Shown here: piece after piece, positions 7,001 to 11,725 of the stretch
How the letters are laid out: the number at the start of each line of letters is the position of its first letter
Position numbering within the stretch: position 1 is the first letter of the stretch
Assembly (NCBI GenBank): GCA_964411125.1
Contig: CAYPJU010000125.1
Span: 1 to 11,725 of the forward strand
Reading direction: 5' to 3'
Source of the DNA: JBFIHF01 sp964411125
GTDB lineage: Bacteria; Myxococcota_A; Bradymonadia; Bradymonadales; Bradymonadaceae
DNA length: 11,725 nucleotides
The notes under the pieces: model-generated
The model's database searches: none
What the model saw: only the letters and a program-made list of their open reading frames with translations
What the model was told of the DNA's origin: nothing
Program-made: the position numbers and the translations under genes

Positions 7001-7916
7001 AGCGCTCGATCGCGCGAACGCCGTCGATCCAGACGGTCGTCGCGGCGACGAAGTTTCCGTAGATCCAGAAGTCGCGCGCCTTCTTTCCCTCCACCGTGGC
7101 GAAAGTCTCGAGGTAGACGACGCCGTCAGCGCCGGGGCGTGGGTAGAGGGTGAGCCCGCCTGCCCAGTAAGGCTCGACGGGCTCGTAGTTCTGCTCGAGG
7201 TCGGTCGCGGTATGGGGGGAGAGGTACTCGGCTCGCAGCACTCCTTCCTTCTCGGGCGCAAACGAGACGTCGAAGTCGCGCAGGCGCCAGGGGGACATCG
7301 TGGGCGTCATGAGCCACCGTGTCGGAAACCCGTAGGAGTCGGCATCGAACGGTTGGTCGGTCGGGGAGCGCTTCCAGAGCCGGTAGGCGACGGTCTGCCG
7401 CAGCAGACCCAACTGCATGCGGGTCACGGGATCGAGCTTCGCGTATTCGATGCGCTCGAAGAGCGGGAGGGTGCGTTGCTCGAACTTCACGACCTGGTCG
7501 CGGGCGGCGAAGAGACGTGCCGAAGCGACGCGCGTCAGCGGATCGTCGGGGTGTTCGGCGAGGATCGCGAACCACTCGTCGTAGGCCGCCTCGACGTCAC
7601 CCTGGTAGTAGGCGACTTCGGCGCGCACGAACCTGGCTTTGGCGCCGTTTCCTGCGGACGCGACGAGGTTGGCCGCCTCGGCGGTATCGCCCTGGACGAA
7701 GGCCGCCATCGCGGCTCCTTCGGGCGTATTCGGCTCGATCCCGTACGCGGGGTCGGTTTTCTTCTGGCCACCGCCGCACGCGGTGAAAAGAAGGAGGCAT
7801 GCGAGGACGAGGAACGCGGCTGAAAGCCGCGTCACCCCAGGGGACGGCATTTCAGTCAGCGCGGCTGGAAGCCGCGCCACCACAGAAGACGACTGCACGG
7901 TCGATGAATCCTTCAT
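4002..7916 (-). CDS. TPR/DUF3857 lipoprotein with degenerate transglutaminase domain
   Basis: A 1304-residue predicted lipoprotein, paralogous to the upstream 1223-residue protein. The ATG at 7916 overlaps that gene's stop (ATGA) and has GGAGG four bases upstream. A long n-region (about 30 residues) precedes the hydrophobic core and lipobox LFTAC with C47. Domains in order: TPR-like repeats about 55-190; a beta-sandwich resembling carbohydrate-binding folds about 205-345 (VWIDGVRAIER); TPR-like repeats about 420-715; a DUF3857-like domain about 725-900; a transglutaminase-like region about 940-1060; a C-terminal beta-rich part ending QRVPIEQYPVFQQW. In the transglutaminase-like core the paralogue's YGDCKDKA reads EGNTMLVL, so the catalytic Cys becomes T993; the His position becomes L1035 and the Asp position falls in WLYPAG. 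It is therefore predicted to be catalytically dead. Likely membrane-anchored in the envelope; role unknown. Confidence 0.88.
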   Translation of the reverse strand: MKDSSTVQSSSVVARLPAALTEMPSPGVTRLSAAFLVLACLLLFTACGGGQKKTDPAYGIEPNTPEGAAMAAFVQGDTAEAANLVASAGNGAKARFVRAEVAYYQGDVEAAYDEWFAILAEHPDDPLTRVASARLFAARDQVVKFEQRTLPLFERIEYAKLDPVTRMQLGLLRQTVAYRLWKRSPTDQPFDADSYGFPTRWLMTPTMSPWRLRDFDVSFAPEKEGVLRAEYLSPHTATDLEQNYEPVEPYWAGGLTLYPRPGADGVVYLETFATVEGKKARDFWIYGNFVAATTVWIDGVRAIERSEGDYESGRRMRKVRLTPGTHRVLVKMAYQSGYRDWFDLMLLPVSGGVDESGVDFAYGCMADRKLPDCHDGGATDGATAKMLDEPKTLAELEPIWVTPEQAREATDAGLWVTALAAHYDGHNDTYAAVWDELASRHPKFAAGYSLYADHVQTLWQVPSRLRDARGLKALRHAYEIDPDSIKFAAELGAWLTKQGDEDEARALLEKARDGALVDGDLRAVRPLASWAALLSSKDWTTEAEAAWRAVLEVEPGNCRAASEVQSALYARGDYVPPAKITPAHELCPALDEAWVAERDLDDQGRLRLARREAGRSPLRGDIQVRYARALRELGQDDEADAVLATARDRSPDSAAVWSDQAERLYGAGDEVDAIALFERYRQVHGNSAWLEWKLATLTGDIPLTDLMPDGRAAAMKVVSESQDKSLSNDDAYFAVDFAARKYYPDGSKITLTHTVVRVMTKGAIDRYGEQNIPGDARVIQARTIKQDGSVRVPEQTAGKATLSMPGLAEGDFVEIAYIEWDGPETPASHVEGVRFFFRMQNISTLHSEYVVIGDIAEFMRVNDAPQLQRFEYEGEPAVRFLAKNNPRPRDEPASVSIEEYLPWVQMYRQGQSIDDLEAYRRDTHEDILDSSKTDRAFDEMYARWTKVDEEKGSLEWLKAIYYNVAAFIPDPSIGPRSFNTDVNHAVLQKEGNTMLVLKVVLDRLGVENDVYVARSAYQIPEQYPIRERFKYGDVLLRAVVPATGEPVWLYPAGPDAMFNAVGPALTGQPAICVTCEDPKREIVKAETVRGQDQSIDAHATLDAQGNLTGKIRFTFDGPSASSIRGGLRLRTDDTSRAKFADSLAAGIFPGAAATAYTIDDEKNPDEPLAITVEFVRPGFAREVGNGVWAVETALFGEAMASVYASLPSRTIPLFVSRPRHASNRLTMDVSAWKEAQLVGQAPTKDLAGPFGEYRRSVQQKDGKIVLSTEVDVPIQRVPIEQYPVFQQWALQVEQSAAFLMRLRK
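7815..7835 (-). repeat. REP-like palindrome, copy 2, inside the lipoprotein signal
   Basis: Perfect 7-bp stem CGCGGCT / AGCCGCG with loop GAA at 7815-7831; with four flanking bases it matches copy 1 at 19 of 21 positions. Read in frame on the minus strand it encodes V-T-R-L-S-A-A, the start of the signal-peptide hydrophobic core. Confidence 0.75.
7860..7880 (-). repeat. REP-like palindrome, copy 1, inside the lipoprotein n-region
   Basis: Perfect 8-bp stem GCGCGGCT / AGCCGCGC with loop GGA (7859-7877). It is a direct repeat of the copy at 7815, offset by exactly 45 bases (15 codons). In frame it encodes V-A-R-L-P-A-A in the signal-peptide n-region. The shared core on the minus strand is GCGGCTTYCAGCCGC. 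Confidence 0.75.
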
Positions 7917-10900
7917 TGCGCCTCCACGACTTCGACGGTCTCGTTCAACGCTGCCGTCACCTCGGTGAGGAACGCCCTGAATTTCTGGTAATCCTCGACC
8001 TTCACGCGCTGGACGGCGATCGAGTAGCGCACGTCCACGACGACCGCGTCACCGTCCCTCTTCCAATCGATCGAGAGGCCACCGAACTCGCTTTCGAGAT
8101 CGGTGCTGCGCGGCAGTTTCTCGAGGCTCTTGGTCGGCCCGAGCCGGTAGCGGATCGACGTCTCGCTCGCGAACGGTACGCGGATGTCGAGGTCCTGGTC
8201 ACGGGTCGCGCGCTTGGCGTACGCGTCGAGGAGGTTCTTCTGTCGACCGACGGGGAAGACATACTCGCGCGCCCCGCTCTGCCGAACCATCTGGCCCCCC
8301 TCGAAGGTGAAATCGATCTCGGTCGGCTTCTCGAGCTCAGTGAGGTTTCGGTACTTCGCGGAGGTGAGTCGCGCCCCGGGGAATTCGTCGGCGAGCTGGC
8401 TCTCGAGGGCTTCGTCGCGCCGCTCGGGGTCCTCGAGGCTCTGCCGGAAGTAGACGGCGTTGGCGCCGGTCGCCCGGATCGTCCCGCGCGTGACGGGCTG
8501 CTCGCCGGTGAGGTCGACCTCGAGCGTCATGCGATTGAGGTTGTCGTCGGCTTCGTCGATCGGGAGCGTCACCATCTTCGCCTTGCCGCCGTCCTGAATG
8601 ACGACCGCCTGCGCCCCCTGGTCCATCGACGTGAGCTCGGTGGTACCATTGAACTCGGCAGTGCCGTCCAGGTAGAGGTCCTTCGACGGGACGTAGGTGA
8701 TCGCGTGGTTGAAGACGTGCATCGACGCCGGGTACTCCTCGACGGTGCCGAGGCGGCGCGTGCGGACGAGCACGAGATTGGCGGGGATCCCGGCCTCCTC
8801 GAGCATCACCTTCAGGAGCGCCGCCTTGTCTTTGCAGTCGCCGTAGCGGTTTCGGAAGCAGGTCGACGTCCGGTACGGCTTCCAGCCGTGGATCCCGAGC
8901 CCGACGTGCAGGTAGCGCGTGTTCTTCACGACGTAGTTGTGGATCGCGGCGAGCTTCTCGTCCTCGGAGGTCAATCCGTTTGTGAGCTCGGCGACCTTCT
9001 TGCGGATCGGCTCGTCGACGATCAGTTGCTCCTCGACCAGGTTCCACCACCACTTCCCGATCTCGTCATACGTCGCCTTGTTCGAGACGAGCAGGTAGTC
9101 GTAGACGTCGCTGTAGCCGGGTTGGCTCGGGTCGCTCTCGACGTAGGGGACGTTCTTCATCTCGAAAGACGCCGACTGGAATCCTTTCGCGACGGGCTTC
9201 CCGTCGGGCTGCTTCCCGTCGATCCGCTGGTGCTTCAGCTTGGGGGCGCGGAAGTGGAGCTTCCACGCCTCGGGGAAGACGACGGCGTAGCGCTGGAACG
9301 CGATCGGCCGGCCCCCCTGCAGGTAGGCGATGTCGCCGAAGTAGTCGCCGCGGAAGTTTTCGTTGGCGATCTGGTTGGTGCGGTAGACGAACTCGACGAC
9401 GTCGCCGACCTGCACGTCGTTGGCCTGCATCGTGACGTAGGCGGTGTCGTTGTACGTCGTCGACGCCTTGCGGGAGTTCGACGAGTCCCACTGTTCGTAG
9501 TCCTCGCTGATCGTCCCGTCCGGCTTGTAGACGCGGACCCGCAGCACTTCGACGCTCTCGTCGCCCTGCTGGTAGCTGGCGCGCGTCGCCTTGACGGCGT
9601 CGACGCCGTCGGGGTTGAGGACGCGCTCGACGCGCTGTGTGACCGAGGAGGCGAGCCCGTTGGTGTTCACCTGGACGACCGTGTTGTCGACGAGTGTGTC
9701 GTAGTTGAAAGGCGGCTCTTTCGTGGCGTCGGCGAGCTCGCGGAGGTTTCCGACGAGCCAGGCTTCGTGGAAGCGGTCTTCGTCGGGGGCGAGGAAAGCG
9801 AGGAAGTCGCGGAGAGCTGGATCTTGCGGACGGCGGGACAGGGCGAGCCGCAGCGTGTCGATCGCTTCGGCGCGGCGCCCGTTCGACAGCAGAACTTCGG
9901 CCTTCGCCTCGTAGCGATCGGGGTCTCCGGGCGCTTCGGCGATCAACTGGTCGTAGATCGCGAGCGCCGCATCGACGTCGCCGTCGGCCCGATGTAGTTG
10001 GGCGATCCGCTCGCGCGCGTAGCTCGAGTAGGGGACGTGGCGCAGGTACTCCTGCAGCACCGTCAGCGCTTCCTTCGACTTGCGCGCCGTCATGAGCCGC
10101 TTGGTCCGCTGCCAGACGTACCCGCCCGACAGATAGGTGACCTTCGCGGCCTGTTCGTCGGCGTCGCGCGCCGCGGCGACCTTCCCGACGGAGTGCTGCA
10201 ACGCGGCCCACCGCAGAATCCACGCCGGGACCTTCGCTCTCTGCGCGCTCTTGTAGCGGTCCATCACGGCGAGCGACCGGTCCTCGAGGGACTGCGACTT
10301 GTAGATGTCGGCGAGGAACGTGACGGCGGGGAGGAAACCGGTCTCCGCCATCTTCTGGACGTCGCGTCGCACCCAGAGGCGGTCCGCGTCGGAGATCGAA
10401 TCCCGAAGCTCGGAGGCCCAGGCGAGCGAAATCCAGGGGTCGTCGGGAGCGCGCTTTCGGGCGTCTTCGAGGATCGCGCGGCGCTCCCAGTGCTGCTCGA
10501 AGAGCTCGGCCACGAGCGCGTGTTCGCGCGGGCTCAACTTCTGGGGTTTTTCGAGCGCGCGTTCGGCTGCATCGCGCCACGGCACGGCGGTGTTCTGCCA
10601 GTTGACGGCCTTCCAGAGCCAGGCGTTCCAGACGGCGTCGTCGCCGGTGAGCTTCTTCGAGTTGGCGTCGAGCTGTGCGAGGAGCCCGCGTCCGTCACGG
10701 CGGGGTTCGCCTCCCTCGACGGGGCGACGAGTCCAGGCGCCTTCGGCGGCGAACTTCAGCGGACGAAGCTTCGTGTCGACGAGCCTCGCCACGAGGCCGA
10801 GCTGCCCGTCCTGGGTCGAGGCGACCTTCACGAGGAGGTCGTTGGAACCCGAGGTGAGATCGATCTTCCAGGCGTCGGCGTCGGTGAACATCCCGGCGTC

Positions 10901-11584
10901 GACGTCGCGCTGCGCGACGAGCTTCCCGTTCAGCCACACCTTGTAGGCGCCGCTCGCCCCCATCAGGAGCGTCGCCTTCTGAGCTTTCGGTGCCTCGACC
11001 CGAGTCGCGACGTAGGTCACCGCCGCGGTCGACGGCTGGACGTAGCGGCCGAGGTCGAACTCGCAGTAGCGGTCGTGCTGCGGAAGGTCACGCCATTCCA
11101 CCTGTGCGAGACGTCCGCTGTAAGGCCCCACCTCACCGAGCTCGGGCCCGAGGGTGTCGCGGTATCCTTCCATCGAGGAGTTGTCGAACGGTCCGACGAT
11201 CTTCCAGGACCGCAGGCAGCCCTGCTGACCGAGAGGCCCATCGAACCCGAGGGGGCCGTAGCGGTCGTCGTGCAGCTCGTGGAACGCCCACGCAGCCTTT
11301 TGATGCGCGTGGAAGGCGGCGATCGGGTCCTTCATCGCCTTCGCGGCGGCGTCGACCTTCTGCGCGTAAACATCGCGCGGCACGTAGCTCGCGATGTTGG
11401 AGAGCGCCTGGATCTTGGCGGTCGCGACCGTCGTCTCTCGCTCCGACTGCGCATCGCGCAGCAGACGTTCGAGCTCGGCGGTCGGGGTGTCGGTCTTCGT
11501 CGGCGCGGTCTGCGCCGCCGTGGCGGTGGCGATCAGCGACAGCGCGATGGCGCCGACCGCGGGGAAAACATGGGATTTCTGCAC
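7913..11584 (-). CDS. Secreted TPR/DUF3857/transglutaminase-like protein, intact triad
   Basis: A 1223-residue exported protein. The GTG at 11584 starts a clean Sec signal peptide (MQKSHVFPAVGAIALSLIAT, cleavage near TAAQ at 24); no strong SD is visible. Domains in order: short helical region about 30-115; beta-sandwich about 125-275 (SWKIVGPFDN, then KVWLNGKLVAQRD), like carbohydrate-binding jelly rolls; TPR-like repeats about 290-615; DUF3857 about 620-800; transglutaminase-like core about 870-985; C-terminal beta-rich segment ending VQRVKVEDYQKFRAFL. The catalytic triad looks intact: C917 in RYGDCKDKAALL, H960 in FNHAITYV, D973 in YLDGTAEF. Families of this type (DUF3857 plus transglutaminase-like) are periplasmic or surface proteins of unknown substrate; the core could be a protease or a crosslinking enzyme. 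First gene of the unit, ATGA-coupled to its degenerate paralogue. Family firm, reaction unknown. Confidence 0.92.
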   Translation of the reverse strand: MQKSHVFPAVGAIALSLIATATAAQTAPTKTDTPTAELERLLRDAQSERETTVATAKIQALSNIASYVPRDVYAQKVDAAAKAMKDPIAAFHAHQKAAWAFHELHDDRYGPLGFDGPLGQQGCLRSWKIVGPFDNSSMEGYRDTLGPELGEVGPYSGRLAQVEWRDLPQHDRYCEFDLGRYVQPSTAAVTYVATRVEAPKAQKATLLMGASGAYKVWLNGKLVAQRDVDAGMFTDADAWKIDLTSGSNDLLVKVASTQDGQLGLVARLVDTKLRPLKFAAEGAWTRRPVEGGEPRRDGRGLLAQLDANSKKLTGDDAVWNAWLWKAVNWQNTAVPWRDAAERALEKPQKLSPREHALVAELFEQHWERRAILEDARKRAPDDPWISLAWASELRDSISDADRLWVRRDVQKMAETGFLPAVTFLADIYKSQSLEDRSLAVMDRYKSAQRAKVPAWILRWAALQHSVGKVAAARDADEQAAKVTYLSGGYVWQRTKRLMTARKSKEALTVLQEYLRHVPYSSYARERIAQLHRADGDVDAALAIYDQLIAEAPGDPDRYEAKAEVLLSNGRRAEAIDTLRLALSRRPQDPALRDFLAFLAPDEDRFHEAWLVGNLRELADATKEPPFNYDTLVDNTVVQVNTNGLASSVTQRVERVLNPDGVDAVKATRASYQQGDESVEVLRVRVYKPDGTISEDYEQWDSSNSRKASTTYNDTAYVTMQANDVQVGDVVEFVYRTNQIANENFRGDYFGDIAYLQGGRPIAFQRYAVVFPEAWKLHFRAPKLKHQRIDGKQPDGKPVAKGFQSASFEMKNVPYVESDPSQPGYSDVYDYLLVSNKATYDEIGKWWWNLVEEQLIVDEPIRKKVAELTNGLTSEDEKLAAIHNYVVKNTRYLHVGLGIHGWKPYRTSTCFRNRYGDCKDKAALLKVMLEEAGIPANLVLVRTRRLGTVEEYPASMHVFNHAITYVPSKDLYLDGTAEFNGTTELTSMDQGAQAVVIQDGGKAKMVTLPIDEADDNLNRMTLEVDLTGEQPVTRGTIRATGANAVYFRQSLEDPERRDEALESQLADEFPGARLTSAKYRNLTELEKPTEIDFTFEGGQMVRQSGAREYVFPVGRQKNLLDAYAKRATRDQDLDIRVPFASETSIRYRLGPTKSLEKLPRSTDLESEFGGLSIDWKRDGDAVVVDVRYSIAVQRVKVEDYQKFRAFLTEVTAALNETVEVVEAQ

Positions 11585-11618
11585 GTCGTTTCGCCGTACG
11601 GGGATGTGAGCGTCATGA

Positions 11619-11646
11619 AGTATCAGGACTTCTCGCGGGAGGGCAA
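11619..11646 (-). promoter_or_regulatory. Candidate sigma70-type promoter of the DUF3857 operon
   Basis: On the minus strand TTGCCC (-35, 11641-11646) and GATACT (-10, 11619-11624) are separated by 16 bases, leaving a leader of about 28 bases before the GTG at 11584. The match to consensus is only moderate, but position is right and there is no other candidate in the 141 bases upstream. Confidence 0.4.
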
Positions 11647-11670
11647 CCAGACGGGGCTCTCGTTTGTTCC

Positions 11671-11725
11671 GCGACAGGCGACAGGCGACAGGCGACAGGC
11701 GACAGGCGACAGGCGACAGGCGACA
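11671..11725. repeat. Heptanucleotide tandem repeat (GCGACAG)n, truncated by window
   Basis: Seven perfect copies plus six bases of an eighth unit, GCGACAG (TGTCGCC on the minus strand), reach the right edge, so the true copy number is unknown. The array starts 25 bases upstream of the candidate -35 box of the large operon. No gene is seen between 11585 and 11725. Confidence 0.97.

Noticed and set aside
5430..7823. Long plus-strand open frame of 797 codons
   Set aside because: Antisense to the lipoprotein gene, whose domains, lipobox and SD are clear. The translation is Arg/Val/Gly/Asp-rich with no recognisable domain, as expected from GC-rich codon shadowing.
7815..7880. CRISPR-like repeat
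   Set aside because: Only two copies, strongly palindromic, with a 24-base spacer inside a coding frame; no array and no cas genes.
7799..9997. Plus-strand open frame of 732 codons
   Set aside because: Antisense to the transglutaminase-like gene; low-complexity Val/Asp/Glu/Arg composition and no motif.

Overview
The window is a GC-rich stretch from a Gram-negative (diderm) bacterium. GC-rich wobble positions, GTG starts, long TPR-plus-DUF3857 exported proteins and Sec or lipoprotein signals point to a Myxococcota/'deltaproteobacterial'-type genome. Planctomycetota, Acidobacteriota or Bradymonadota remain possible, since no ribosomal marker lies inside the window. All seven convincing genes are on the minus strand, so they are read from right to left.

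Right to left: (a) 11585-11725 holds a heptanucleotide tandem repeat that runs off the window end, followed by a candidate promoter. (b) 11584-3235 is a tightly coupled three-gene unit. It contains a secreted TPR/DUF3857/transglutaminase-like protein with an intact Cys-His-Asp triad, a lipoprotein paralogue in which all three triad positions appear lost (ATGA overlap), and a class I SAM methyltransferase (GTGA overlap). (c) 3157-2954 is a small ribbon-helix-helix-like protein with a short palindrome in its leader. (d) 2834-2286 is rsmD, the 16S rRNA guanine-N2 methyltransferase, with a GTG start. (e) 2238-434 holds two tandem, ATGA-coupled, exported PAP2-superfamily phosphatase paralogues with an unusual cysteine-rich version of the active-site region. 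(f) 1-433 has no gene. It carries two sigma70-type minus-strand promoters with identical -35 boxes, several perfect hairpins, and a CTTTGAAAAGTGAATAGG element like those in rRNA operon leaders and spacers. I read this as the leader of an rRNA (or other stable RNA) operon whose first gene lies beyond the left edge.

How the genes may work together: the two large exported proteins look like an enzyme/pseudoenzyme pair of the cell envelope, made from one transcript. The two PAP2 proteins are a second envelope pair, and may act on lipid phosphates or isoprenoid pyrophosphates. RsmD and the methyltransferase are cytoplasmic, with no obvious functional link to their neighbours. The most unusual items are the intact/degenerate transglutaminase tandem, two REP-like palindromes translated in frame inside the lipoprotein signal region, and the duplicated promoter-hairpin arrangement at the left edge.
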